Positions 33,448 to 44,065 of a stretch of 64,000 nucleotides of DNA are shown one piece after another; position 1 is the first letter of the stretch; the number at the start of each line of letters is the position of its first letter. The translations under genes and the position numbers were made by a program. Source of the DNA: Antrodiella citrinella (lineage: Eukaryota > Basidiomycota > Agaricomycetes > Polyporales > Steccherinaceae); the NCBI GenBank assembly GCA_004802725.1, contig SGPM01000008.1, positions 1 through 64,000 of the forward strand, in the 5' to 3' direction. A model generated the notes under the pieces. It ran no database searches. It worked only from the letters and a program-made list of their open reading frames with translations, and was not told where the DNA came from.

Positions 33448-34782
33448 TAATTCTCCTGTGCGTTGTTGAGGAGACGAAGGATGTTGATAACTAGATCAAA
33501 CGGTCAGTTGCAGATAGAGACTTGTGAGCAGATCAAACTTACAGAGGTTGATGAAACTAGACAACGACGTGCATTAGGAAATGTTCGTAAGGAGAAATAG
33601 TGATAGACGTACTCGAGGTACAGGCTGATAGCAGCCATGATGTACTCGTCCGGAGACAACCTGTTGTTGATGTTGTAGGTGTCATAGACGATGTACCCAC
33701 TGAACAAGAGGCATCCGCCACCTGCGTATACCATATCCATCGTCCTACCGAAGGGAATGAAAATGCCAACAACGCCGGTCATCACTGTATTCAAGCATAA
33801 GCGACTAGACAGATTTCATTACTCAGAACTACTCACTGAGAGCCATCAAGCCTCCGAACAACCATGGTCCCATGCCAGAGAAGTCATACTGACAAAGAGT
33901 CAGACGATCGATAGAAGCAATTCTGAACGAAATCTACCTTCGACTGGAATGTAAACAGAGTTAATCCCAAGAAAACACCGAGGGTGATGAGACTAGCACG
34001 CGGAGGTCAATGCAAGATCGGACGGACGCAGCTTCCGAAACGACTCACAGAGCTTGTAAGACGATAGAGTTGTCGAAGAAAGCCGTCATAATGCCAAGAG
34101 CCCATGCCTCAAGAAGCGTGAAACTTCCCAGCAAGAAGAGGTTGAGAGGGTGGCTGTGGCGCTTCCAATAGAGGACACCGAGGTTGATGAGAGTACCGAA
34201 AAGAGGGACGTAGAGGGCCCAGGTGCTGTACGACAGGTTGTGAATGGAACTCCCCTGATGAAGACAAGGCAATACTCACTTCTGCTGAACCCAGACGATG
34301 GCACTCGGGGAGTGCGAGACAACCCCTGCCACAATGCAAGTCGCGAGCTGCAAGAATGGGTCAGATAACGATAGCCCCTGCCAAAATTTGCTCTCCACTC
34401 ACAATCTGTACAACTGAGATATACCGAGTTGAGACACCGAGTTAGGGTCGATCCTTGGAAGGTAATGAACCGGCTCTACTCACACAAGATGGAATACACC
34501 TTGCGGACGAACGCCCTCCTAATCTCTGGGGCGCTGTCGGACACAGAGGTACCGTACTAACACGAACATACCAAAGTCAGCTGGAAAACTCGAAAGCAAG
34601 TAAGTGCAACTCACCTTGAAGTCGTCGGGAAGATCATCTGCGTCAGGTTGGTCGAAGTAAGCACCTCCACTGGCACTGGGACCCGCCCGTGTGTTCAACA
34701 GCGGTTGGGCGGCTTCCTCATCACGACTCTTGGTCGGCGAGACCGACTGGTAAGACGGTGGTGCAGCCGTATAGTTGCTCAT
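33448..34782 (-). CDS. Bax inhibitor-1 / Lifeguard family membrane protein
   Basis: Starts MSNYTAAPPSYQSVSPT at 34,782, a polar Pro/Ser/Asp-rich cytosolic head, then RRAFVRKVYSIL and six to seven helices over seven or so short exons: ACIVAGVVSHSPSAIVWVQQ-like, WALYVPLFGTLINLGVLYW, LFLLGSFTLLEAWALGIMTA, GPWLFGGLMALMMT, GVVGIFIPFGRTMDMVYAGG, LLFSGYIVYDTYNINNRLSP. It ends INILRLLNNAQEN at the stop 33,448-33,450. The YDTY and final LLN segments are hallmarks of the TMBIM family, calcium-leak proteins of the ER, Golgi or vacuole that dampen cell death. Yeast Bxi1/Ybh3 is the nearest named relative. Confidence 0.88.
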
Positions 34783-35440
34783 CGTAGTGGTGGTTATGGA
34801 TGAAGGTAGGCAATGACTACGCAGCAAGCGATATTCGTACTAGGCACCGGAACTCCCCAGTAGGTCATCGAAGGACTTCGGCCCCGGCATGGTCGGCATC
34901 CCCCACGTGCGTGTTGCACGGCATTATGTAATCAGTGTTTGCCCAAAGGAGGACCCACAGCTCAGCCTCGCCTCGAAGCTCTGCTCTCAGTCTCAGAAAG
35001 CATTCGGTCTGCGGAAGGGGCATAGAGCCTCAAGTCCATGTAATCATTACACCTCCTCTCCTAAATAACATGTAAATATTACTAGGTTGAGCGTGGAGTG
35101 AGCACGATTCAACCCTTGTCGAGACCTCTGGATACTAAAGATGGACCGTCTAGTAGCATCACCGATTTCATATCTGAGAAGCGAAGCGCGACCTCCCTTA
35201 AGCCTGAATTTCCTTTTCATCCTGGCTTTCCTTTTCTTCCTTCTTCGCCAAACTACTCGAATTGCTGCGATTCAGCGTACTGGTGGCACCTACACCTGAA
35301 ATGGGGAGCCATCGAACGTTCACCGCACCTTCATCGTCCAAAGACGAGGTAACTCCGGAGGTTGTAGGTACAGAGGGTTGGTCCTAGGAGATTCAGGGAA
35401 GATCGCGTCAGGAAAACTTGATATAGTCAAAAGGAGATAC
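34783..35440. other. Intergenic stretch, no supported gene
   Basis: About 660 bases between the Bax-inhibitor-like gene start and the DUF6534 gene end. One short plus-strand frame (35,098-35,352) has no motif. Nothing assigned. Confidence 0.4.
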
Positions 35441-35441
35441 A

Positions 35442-37217
35442 TTAACAGGGTGAACATACCGAAGCAATTGTCGGGCGATTAAATGATATCCCCGTAGCTT
35501 GCACCGTACTCAACCCTGTCGTCTCTCCGAGGTCGCCGCAAATGAAGCCACGCGTGTTGAGGTTGGCCAAGAAGGTGTTGCAGTACAGTGTTCCCTGGAT
35601 GAAGTACAGGGCGACATAGAGGTTCACGTCGGGCCTTACAGCCAGCTAAACACATGAATACGTGTAAGTAGTGGTGGGGGGTATTCGAGAAAGCAAATGG
35701 ACAAACAGATATGATGACTGCGAGAGCGCATGCTGCTGTCCATAGTCCGGTATTAACAGTAATGAAAGTCAGCCTGTTGATGATCTTCATCGTGCTTAAA
35801 CGTGGATCGCTGTGAACTCCCAGACCTTTTACGTTTGACGACTTGCACATACCTCCTGGAGGTCCATTCCTGGTCTTGCAGACGCCATTGCCAGACGAAG
35901 AAGAGAAGAATAAGGGATATAATAATGTCCTCCGCGGCACCGACACCCCAGAATGATTGCGGAAGTTTCTGAAAGGGGTTTTATGAATATATTGAACGCA
36001 AACGTGAAAATCTTCACTGACCCTGATCGCAGCAACGCCTGCCGCGTCGTGTGGTGCATTGATGCTAAGTCGAGGTGTGAGAGACGGTTGATGTATGAGT
36101 ATACAGAGGGTACTCACGCGAGAACAATGAAAGCTGCGCTGCAGACTTAATCTTCGGTGAACTCATGAACTTAAGAATGTACGCACCAATATATCCGCCT
36201 AAGAGATGGTGTCAGTTCACGGCAGTTACTACCAACAGGTTCAAAGTACTCACCAAGTTGGTACAAAGAGCAAGGAACCTAGTCGATTGTTAGGCCGTCT
36301 TGCAGGATGAAATCAGGTTGTAGCACTCACGAAAGCAAATAGTAGCCAACGCCAGCGACCGTGAACAATATCTCTGACGACTAAGAGATCATTGTTATCT
36401 ATGTCAATCCAGGAATAGAGAAGGGAGACTGCTCACATTTATATATACGCCATGCAAAGAATAGCTGCACGATGACTGTCATGAACGTCTAAATGCAGAC
36501 ATCAACGACTGAATGATGGCCACGAAAATAAAAAATGCTCACGGTGAAGAGGCCTGCGATCTGAGCGTCGTAGGCATTAGCGTGAGTGAAACAGTCGAAG
36601 GCACAACAGTCACACGTACGAGGGCTTCTCTAATGGTGCCATGATTGAGTATAAGGGCGAAAGACAGAGAAGCATAGAATTCCAGACGTACATGGACAAA
36701 CTCTGGGCGAAGACAGGATCGATGATAGAACGCCAAACTTAGAAAGAGAGCGATTGTCAGCATGACTAAGTGAGCGAGAAGAGACAACCATACCAGCACG
36801 AACAGTGAGCACGAAATGGGCGGAATCCATGGCCCTGTCACGACAGATTATAAACGTCACAGTGTTGAAGCAAAAAGTAGAGCATACCACAGGGTGACGA
36901 CCTGTACGCCATGCTCAGATCAACATGTAACCGATACCCTCAGCAGGAAGACTCACTAAGAACCTCACGAATTGACTGTCATGTTGATGATAGCTGCAAC
37001 CCGAGATGAGTTCATGCAATGCTCGTGAAGAGAGGCAAACATACTGAATGAAGTAAAGGAATCTTCAAATCACGAAACGTATCAGCGTTTGATATGGTTC
37101 GACAGCACGAGTATGTGCGTACGTTTGCATGCAAGTGATAGCATAAAGTCCAGTAGTCGTCAGAGCCGCCGCAAACACGTATACTGTGATGTGTTCTGAA
37201 TCCGGGAGGGGTGCCAT
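35442..37217 (-). CDS. DUF6534-type seven-helix membrane protein
   Basis: Many small exons (about a dozen) can be traced. It starts MAPLPDSEHITVYVF, then AAALTTTGLYAITCMQ at 37,217. It continues through FMTVIVQLFFAWRIYK, GGYIG, SINAPHDAAGVAAIR and KLPQSFWGVGAAEDIIISLI with LLFFVWQWRLQ. It ends with the diagnostic KIINRLTFITVNTGLWTAAC followed after an intron by RPDVNLYVALYFIQGTLYCN and TFLANLNTR. The last two blocks define DUF6534, a receptor-like family greatly expanded in Agaricomycetes with no proven ligand. The 5' exons between 36,300 and 37,200 are the least certain. A truncated relative lies at 17.3-18.1 kb. It borders the putative peptide cluster, but a role in it is unproven. Confidence 0.72.
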
Positions 37218-37609
37218 CGTTTGGAGGAGGGCGTTCGATGCAAAGGGTCGACGACGTGCGGGCCAGGGAGTAGCAATCGATATAAGTGACCCTCACGATA
37301 CCACCGGCAACGAGTGCAAGGCACATTAGGGCACATTTTGACATTATCATCGCCCGGCAGGAAAACACCGACAGAATCCGAGACTTGGCCAAAAACATTG
37401 TAGGAATCATGCGAGAACAGTGGGAAGCTTGGAGTGATGGCGCTCGAACCGGAGGTCAGAAGATCTTTCTATCGCTATCCAAACGTAAGTTCGTGCGATT
37501 TTGTGCCGCTGAAGTGTGATTTTGGGGTAATCCAGGGTCATCCATGCTGGCAATCGTCTTCGCCTTCATACGGGAACTAAAGAATCCAGTTGTGTGATTG
37601 CAAGAGGAC

Positions 37610-38090
37610 GTCTGATCGACTGTCCAGAGGGCTATAGCCCTATAGCCCTGTGGCCGGTTAGCCCTCATGTAAGCGCCAACGCCGCGGCGCCGGACGGCCA
37701 CAATTGGAGTCTAGAATTTGGCACTGCACGACGTCGACGTTCCAATGGCCGTTGTCACAAGATTACCTTTTGTGCGATACCGCAACCGCGTGCCATACCA
37801 AGGGAGTCGGGGTCAAGTCCGATACAGAATATTTGAAGGTACAGAGCGCGGGCATGTATTTGAACGAGATCTAGAGTGTCGTGGGCACTGGGCGGTCGTC
37901 GGTCGAAGCAGTCGCCATCGCGGCCCATCGTCGGAGTCCCCACGCAACCAGCTCGCACTGAGAAGTTGCGTCGCGCGTCGGTAGCCTCGTGGTGATGCGC
38001 CGTGGATGTAGTGCCGCCTCGGCTGAAGGGGATATGGCCCTTTAGCCCTTTAGCCCTGGGGCCATTGGCCCTCCGGGCAGTCGATCAGAC
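37610..38090. mobile_element. TIR-bounded, GC-rich element of about 480 bases (MITE-like)
   Basis: The left end starts GTCTGATCGACTGTCCAGAG; the reverse complement of the right end starts GTCTGATCGACTGCCCGGAG. Over 23 bases 21 are identical. Just inside both ends are short tandem AGCCCTAT / AGCCCTTT units (37,632-37,672 and 38,036-38,070) in inverted arrangement. The inside has no convincing coding frame. No clear target-site duplication is visible at the flanks (GAGGAC on the left, TTTCTG on the right). The structure fits a non-autonomous DNA element; a plain hairpin-forming repeat is the alternative. Confidence 0.55.
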
Positions 38091-38376
38091 TTTCTGGATT
38101 GCAACGCCGAAGTTCGGTGCACTCCGAAGAGCCCGTGAACTTTATTACTCGGCGAAACAGCCACAACATGATGAGTGATCAACAAGCTCCTGCGCCGCTC
38201 AATGCGGATGAATGATCATGGTCAGTACAGGCGCAACCCGTCGCCACATTGTAAGGATGCTCACAATAAACGCTGACATCTTGACAGATGGTCATGGTGT
38301 GAGCATGTCGACGCTGTTGCGGACGAAATACCTTGTGGTCGTAGCTATCAAAGAAGTTGATGTACCCCCGGAGGAG

Positions 38377-38382
38377 TATATA
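38377..38382 (+). promoter_or_regulatory. TATA box of peptide gene A
   Basis: TATATA followed by GGTAG, 59 bases before the start codon at 38,441. The same box and spacing class occurs before peptide gene B. Confidence 0.55.
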
Positions 38383-38440
38383 GGTAGTAGGCTCGCGGAC
38401 CAACCCTGACCACTATTCTGAACGACCCTGCGTAGAGACC

Positions 38441-38664
38441 ATGCATATTAACCTCAGCACGCTCATCATCATCGCGGGCTCCCTTTTCGCGACAGCCAAT
38501 GCGGCTTTGCTCCCTCGTAATTCAGGTATGCTCATAGCTCGACCGTTTGCTTCCTTGACATTGACCTGTTCGACTCAGAGGGATGCATAGATTCCGCGGT
38601 GGGCGATTTTGACACACCGCCAGGAGAGAACACACGCCGTGAAGTTAATGGCTGTATCTTCTGA
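38441..38664 (+). CDS. Small secreted peptide precursor A (candidate RiPP precursor)
   Basis: Two exons, 38,441-38,525 and 38,579-38,664, split by a 53-base intron in phase 1, encode 56 residues. Residues 1-20 are a signal peptide (LSTLIIIAGSLFATANA, cleavage after ANA). The mature part starts ALLPRN and contains EGCIDSA and VGDFDTPPG. A dibasic RR then precedes the last seven residues, EVNGCIF. Peptide B has the same layout, the same intron position and phase, and the same VGDFDTPPG and GCIF blocks. The RR fits Kex2 cleavage, which would release EVNGCIF. Ascomycete dikaritin precursors such as UstA are also secreted and Kex2-processed, and UstYa-like genes lie 3-5 kb away. Expression and product are unknown. 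Confidence 0.72.
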
Positions 38665-39096
38665 TCTGCCAACAGTGTGTCTCCTTCTAGTGGCATTGCA
38701 GGAGACAAGAGCCTAATCCTTTCTTTTAGATATATAGACGAATAGACTCCGATATGAACCACGCACCCTTCAGTTCTCGAACATATGATATATCTATGTA
38801 GCGAGCATGCGCCATCCTAATTTTCGTGATTACGTTATGTATCACTTCCGACTGCTGCCTACAAATAGCATTGCATCACGCTATGCTGACACTGCGATGA
38901 GTTATGGAAGTCTACGATGACCCTTGAACAAGAGCCACATAATGACATCGGGCACGACGCAGATAAGAATCGCATGATCGTCGCGATGTCGTCAGGGTCT
39001 GCGAGACGGTGAAGATCGCGCAGTGCGTCAGGTCGATCCAGCAGGATTCAACGAGAGAAATAGACGACGTACCAATGCTAGGCGCAGTCCGGAGAA
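38665..39096. other. 3' flank of peptide gene A, no gene
   Basis: About 430 bases before the convergent peptidyl-tRNA hydrolase end. No coding evidence. Confidence 0.4.
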
Positions 39097-39785
39097 TTAA
39101 CGAGCTTCCGAAGAACTCTCGATAATCTTCTCAATGCTCGTCCAAGCAAGGTCGACACCTTTACCCCTGCGGCTTAAGAAGATCCGTTCTTCGTTCGAAA
39201 GCTTGCTCAAAACGTAGTCTGCCGCATCCTGGCTATTCCGATCGTTCTTTCCTATACCGACACGCAGGCGGTGAAAATCGGAGTTATTGCCTAGGGCCGC
39301 TATGACGCTCCGTACGCCGTTGTGTCCGTTCGCGGAACCACCGAATTTCGGTGCGATCACGAAAGGCCGGTGATCCAAAGAGTCATGGATCACCAGAAGT
39401 GAAGCAGGAGAACATCCAGCGATGCGGAGAACAGCTGCGACCGGGGGCCCAGAGATGTTCATAAACGTTTCTAAGCCAAAAGTCAGGTCGTAGGTAATAA
39501 TCTAGAACAGTCCTCGGCTGACAAGACACGAACTGGTTCTGAGGAGAGTCACCTTGACCGAATTTTCTCCTACCAAGACATCCCTCTGAGCGATGAACCC
39601 ATGCCGTTCGTTGGAGAGACGTACACCCAACCTCTCAGCCAAAGAGTCGATAAGGACATGCCCGACGCTGCCTGGAATATTAGTGGGCATTGCACCGCAA
39701 GTCAGATGATATAGGCATACCTGTGACGAGTAAACGGATGCGTGTGATTGCCTATACCAGCTATTACGAGTTGACGCAACCCCAT
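39097..39785 (-). CDS. PTH1: Peptidyl-tRNA hydrolase (bacterial-type Pth)
   Basis: Exons 39,721-39,785, 39,534-39,667 and 39,097-39,470 give 190 residues in one frame. The family motifs are in order: LVIAGIGNHTHPFTRHSVGH (active-site His region), then LAERLGV, LLRTKTFMNISGPPV across the second intron, LLVIHDSLDHRP (the His/Asp pair), GGSANGHNGVRSVI and FHRLRVGIGKND. The length is near the bacterial enzyme's usual 190-200. It cleaves the ester between peptide and tRNA in stalled peptidyl-tRNAs; in yeast the relative Pth1 is mitochondrial. Intron 1 uses the second of two closely spaced AG acceptors, which alone keeps TRHSVGH intact. It is inserted between the peptide gene and the UstYa-related genes, and its duplicate at 6.0 kb is dead. 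Confidence 0.92.
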
Positions 39786-40131
39786 TCAACAGACGTGCCA
39801 GCACTCAGCACACTGCCCTAGCGTGTAATCTCAAAATCGTAGAGGTCAAGATGAACGAAGTTCGAACGGTGCCGGGTGAAGTAGAGCTGAACCTGTAAAG
39901 ATTTACGGTTTCGATGAAGTGGCGGTCAACGTTCAACCCTAAATTGTGGTTACACAGGCGTCTATCAATTATTCTCAGACGTTTTGGGCCAGCTCCGCTT
40001 TCCCTTGTCTCTGCCGCTGCATTGGCCAACTTGAATGTGCGATTGCTTTTCAGTCATACGATAGAGCCTAAATCTGCTAGAAGAGTAAAAACTGTAGTGC
40101 GTGGTACTTTGTTGTGTAACTCTCTATCCTC
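39786..40131. promoter_or_regulatory. Hydrolase upstream region / partner gene 3' flank
   Basis: About 350 bases with no supported coding frame. Confidence 0.35.
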
Positions 40132-41185
40132 AAAGTGACGATCTTTGTACCATCCAGAACCCTGCGCTCATGACGCTCAGCTCTCACTGCATTCAAAATG
40201 AATATGATTCAGTACGCACCTAATGTTTTCACCCTTGTCTCTTGACGAAGGTCCACTATTCCGCAATCCTTTGTGTTGTCGGTGCATGCAAGCTCGAACG
40301 TTTGATATGAGCCGGAAGGGCACACAAACTCGGCCGACTCCACGGTCTGATTATTGTGCAGCTCCCAAGACGCGACCATGCTCTCGCGCTGCGGACGCGT
40401 CTTCCAATTCAACTTGTGAATATCGAGCTTCCTTTGCGCTTTCACCCGCCACACCTGAATGGATGCCGAGCCCGAGGGCAAGATCTGAGAGTTTGACTCT
40501 GGGAGCATCATCTTGATCGTGCAGCGTTCCATGCCATAGTCTCCGGCATAGAACTGAGCAATAGTAGACTCCTAAGACCCCGTCAAACATTATCATTGAA
40601 GGCAACATAGATCACTTGATACGCACCTTAAGAGATACCACCAATCGACGGTCGCTCGGGTAAAACGTACCGTCCAGAGACAACACACGGTGCGCGCCGA
40701 CATAGTATCTCTCTGGTTCTGACTGATTTATCGGAGCCAGTACAGATGGGAACAACATAGATGGCGGGACATTGGAGCCATTCACGTTGTATCTGCCTGA
40801 TTTGTGGGCCTCCTCGAAAGCGATGTACGAGCTTGCAAACTCGAGTTTGTCTACGTTCAAGGAGGACCACGCTGGGCTCTTGTACTGGAAAGTGGCCACC
40901 AGGTACACGATGTTGAGAGCCGAGCAGGTGAGCACTCCGAGGAAAGCCCAGTAGTACAGGCGCGGCATGCGTTGACTGTGCTCTTTAGCAGTCTCATAGT
41001 GCCCTGTGAGGTGAGTGCTCTGATGAGTTGGACTTGTCAGTCTACCGATACACAGTGGCCAATTTACCTCCTGTTTCCTTCAGCTCCACGCCTTCATGAG
41101 AGGCTTTACTCTTCGATTCTACTAGTAGTGGGCGGTCATCGGAGTCGTCGGATGTACGGAGCGGCGTATAGGTAGGAGAACGCAT
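40132..41185 (-). CDS. Membrane-anchored UstYa-partner protein of unknown function
   Basis: Four exons (41,068-41,185; 40,627-41,003; 40,571 down to 40,220; 40,132-40,163) give 292 residues. A 50-residue cytosolic head (MRSPTYTPLRTSDDSDDRPL) precedes one helix (YYWAFLGVLTCSALNIVYLV). The outer part carries ASSYIAFEEAHKSGRYN, FYPSDRRLVVSLK, ESTIAQFYAGDYGMERC, ILPSGSASIQVWRVKAQRK and SAEFVCPSGSYQTFELAC. I recognise this as a protein often found beside UstYa-like genes in Agaricomycetes; it may relate to the But2 C-terminal fold, but that is unsure. Three cysteines in the last block could form disulfides. A 5'-truncated copy is fused to the UstYa-like gene at 13.7-15.0 kb, so the pairing occurs twice in this window. 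Confidence 0.75.
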
Positions 41186-41770
41186 CTGACTAAAGCCTTT
41201 CTGTGCAGGATATGCAAAGCCTGAGTACTTATGTCTACGGCCACTGTAACTTACAGACGTCGTCAAATCGCCGGATAGATGAGCGCCGGTGAGCACCCGT
41301 TTTGCACCCCGGCGATAAGTACTGTAAAAGTCACACATTGACAATTTTCAAGCGGCGGTGATGTGAGGGCGTTTACAGTAAGACGCATAAAGTTAGAGCT
41401 TATTCGTCGCCTGCAATTATTCTCAGGGATACTTATGATGTACATTTTACAGAACTCCGAAGGACCATGAGTTTTACACCGCCAGCCTTCACAATCAGCG
41501 CGGCGGTGGCTCTGTGTTTTGGAATGCAGTGGCGGACTATAATAGCTGGTTGTGCTGATCATTTACAGAAGGCCACTTCCCGGCGGACAAATGAATCATA
41601 CACATGATGCAGTGAGGCTCAGTCAGTAGGCACGTACTTCTGGCCTCTCACCCACGCGCACTGCACACCTGTCTCTCGGAACCTTTATTCAGACTTCCCC
41701 ATGCGTAGCCGTCCATTCTGATCTACTCAGACTCTGCCTCCAACATCACACCGTATTCTTCATTGTGACA
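41186..41770. other. Intergenic stretch, partner gene upstream region
   Basis: About 585 bases between two minus-strand genes. No supported gene; the promoter of the partner gene should lie at its left side. Confidence 0.35.
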
Positions 41771-42408
41771 TCAGCTGCGCGACGTCGACACCAAAAGCGT
41801 GATTTGCTTACCGCGTTGATTATCGCGCTGAGCTTGATAGATGCGCCGCCAGTCCTGGCACACCATCGGGCCCCAAGGCTCTACACGGTGCTCTCCTGTG
41901 AAGGAAATCACCTTCTCAAGCTTTGTGTCTGCGCGGCAGAGCACCGTTTGCCTGATGTAATTCATGCAGTGCCGGGCCAGAGGGCCTGCGCGGTCGCGGG
42001 CGGCATATGTGCTGCGCAGGACGTCCAGACAACGGAGTTGGTGGAAGACGGAAACCATGAACGGCTCCGGAGACGCTCCGCCATCAACGTCGACATGAAC
42101 AATTCCACCGTTGGGAGGGACGAGCAAAGCCCACTCTACTGCCGCATCTGAGCTGTTGAGTATGTAGCGCACAGACTCTTCCGAGTACATTGCGACCTGA
42201 GGAAGTTTTCCGACGTCCCAGGTCGGCGAAACAGGGCTGCGAAGTCCTGTTCAAAGTTCGAACTCGTCAGCGAAAATAGGTTGAGGCCCCGGAAAGACTC
42301 GGTCCGCTCACGTTCATTCTTTTGCTCCAGGATGTGCCAGATGCCACTGCCTGCCGCATACAACGCAATCAGTGATACGAGGAGGACTAGGATGGTGAAG
42401 GAACCCAT
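41771..42408 (-). CDS. UstYa-family protein with altered HxxHC motifs
   Basis: Exons 42,299-42,408 and 41,771-42,236 (62-base intron) give 191 residues. The anchor is TILVLLVSLIALYAAGSGIW, followed after the intron by PVSPTWDVGKLPQ, SEESVRYILNSSD and the family core. The first motif reads HQLRC instead of HxxHC (His to Arg), and the second reads LARHC instead of HxxHC, while CMNYIRQTVLC is kept and VCQDWRRIYQAQ ends the domain. UstYa proteins need the HxxHC histidines for oxidation in known pathways, so this one may be inactive, use another residue, or act as the helper in a heterodimer like the UstYa/UstYb pair. A TATATA-like box lies at 42,458-42,465. Confidence 0.8.
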
Positions 42409-42621
42409 ATGAGCGGTCTTGATACTGTCGTTCGAAAGAGAGAGACCTATGATAGACGTATATACTATGCGAAGTTACAGGCACCTGTGAGATCAATCTT
42501 CAAGTATCGCTTCTGCCAGCGGTGGAAGGGATCAGACAAAAGACAAATATGACATGCTTCGAGATGGAATGAATAGCAGATACAGTATCACAGCCGACCA
42601 AGGATCGGATGTACAACGGAA

Positions 42622-43288
42622 TCACGAAGATGCTTCCTTCATCCATGGGGAGCGCACATCCATCCAGGTGGTCCACCCATCATCCATCGCGCCGTACACA
42701 GCCCGCCAGTCCCTGCAAACATGTGTCGCGCCCGTTCTCTCCACTTCAAAATCTCGCTCCATTACATCTGCCGGTTCGAGAGTAAGGTTGGGATTACACA
42801 AGACCATATGTCTTATGTAGTGGAGGCAGTGTGTGAAGTGGCCCTGTGTCTGCTCGTCGTAAGCTCCGTTCAGAGCTGCACGCATGAGGCGAAGACAGTG
42901 GAGTTGATGCTCCATCGCGACGGTGAATGCGCGATGTTCGGGTCCAACCAAAGTATACAGGCTGAAGTTGTTGCGAAGGCTCAAAGCCCAATTGTTGCGG
43001 GCTTCATTCCCGTAGATCGGGTAGTGCGCCGTCTCTTCCATCACTTGTACCACTGGCGCAGCTGGGCGCACAGGGAGGTAGATAGGATAGTCGTCACCCA
43101 CATAAGCTATTCAAGATAGACCATTAGACAGAGTACACTTGGACTGCACGAGTCAACTCACTGAACTCTGAAGTGGGCTCGGCTTTTCTCCATTCACCAA
43201 TGAGAAAGTAACTCCATATCATCAGGTTGAGAATAAAAAGAGAGCCAAGACTGCCCGTGAGGATATGCTGAGCGTGGAGACGACCCAT
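42622..43288 (-). CDS. UstYa-family (DUF3328-like) putative RiPP oxidase
   Basis: Exons 43,162-43,288 and 42,622-43,106 give 203 residues. An N-terminal anchor (GSLFILNLMIWSYFLIG) is followed by TYVGDDYPIYLPVRPA, YGNEARNNWALSL, the first motif HQLHC, the second motif HFTHC, CLHYIRHMVLCNPNLTLEP and the end HVCRDWRAVYGAMDDG. Both HxxHC motifs are complete, as in the ascomycete UstYa/UstYb proteins that oxidatively cyclise ustiloxin, phomopsin and asperipin precursors. The paralogue at 13,724 shares intron position and most residues. It is tandem with the altered copy at 41.8-42.4 kb (213 bases apart) and divergent from peptide gene B, so the 43.3-44.1 kb gap is a shared promoter region. Confidence 0.85.
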
Positions 43289-43332
43289 GCTGAAGCTGTT
43301 GATAACTTAGTGAGGATAGATGAGTGTGACCG

Positions 43333-43338
43333 TTTATA
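43333..43338 (-). promoter_or_regulatory. TATA box of the UstYa-like gene
   Basis: TATAAA on the minus strand, 44 bases before the start codon at 43,288. Confidence 0.5.
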
Positions 43339-43395
43339 CGCACTTTTTGATACAGGTGTTTAAGGGTCGCGCGTTATGCGCACCAATACTAGTAT

Positions 43396-43431
43396 ATCCG
43401 AGATCTCAGGCTCCCAAGTCACATCTCGGAT
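43396..43431. promoter_or_regulatory. Inverted repeat ATCCGAGAT / ATCTCGGAT upstream of UstYa-like gene
   Basis: Two perfect 9-base inverted copies at 43,396-43,404 and 43,423-43,431, 18 bases apart, about 60 bases upstream of the TATA box. The TCCGAG core is the same as in the palindrome at 13,662-13,677 before the paralogous gene. This suggests a shared regulator site; no regulator gene is visible in the window. Confidence 0.4.
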
Positions 43432-43970
43432 GTTTGCAGGGTCCGTCGCACGCAAATCGCCACGATGATGATCAGTATTCAGAATGGAACTTTGACGGGC
43501 GATTGGAGTTATTGCTGAATACTGACTGAACCAATATGTCACTCACGAAGGCACTGCGTGCTGTGAACGCATTGACCCGGTACATGCTGAGGGTGCAGAC
43601 CATGGCCGTGAGCCGTGTGAAGAGAAGCCTATGGACAGCATGCGAGCGGAAAAGGGTTGATGCGCCCGAAAGAGAAGCTGTCTTGCAGCTGGGTGCTCGG
43701 ACAGATGGATCGAGCGTAACTTTGAACATTGCATTATTATGGTGCTGCGAACCCTGCTCGGCAAGATTAGTGACAGGAACAGTGCCAGTGGAAAATAACA
43801 GCCAATCGTTCACTGGCAAATTCCCGAGCTGAGACCGCCGACAGAGTCGTTATACTTGCTTTATGCATATGTTGAACTGATGGCACTCAATAATTCCTCT
43901 TTGGTATGTCACGGTTGACCAATCCCATGGCCATAGCAATCAAAGGCTGCTCCGGGTCAGCGTGGCAGGG

Positions 43971-43976
43971 TATATA
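43971..43976 (+). promoter_or_regulatory. TATA box of peptide gene B
   Basis: TATATA followed by GGCC, 90 bases before the start codon at 44,066. It resembles the box of peptide gene A and the one before the relic at 13,086. Confidence 0.5.
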
Positions 43977-44065
43977 GGCCCTAATGAAGTGAGTTGTGAA
44001 ATGGAGTCCAATTCGAGTCTTGAAATCGTTCGCACCTCCTCTCCAAGACCCTACAATCATACGCC

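Noticed and set aside
38641..38664. C-terminal GCIF of peptides A and B as a CaaX prenylation box of a mating pheromone
   Set aside because: The cysteine is third from the end, not fourth, and both precursors carry a signal peptide, unlike basidiomycete lipopeptide pheromone precursors.
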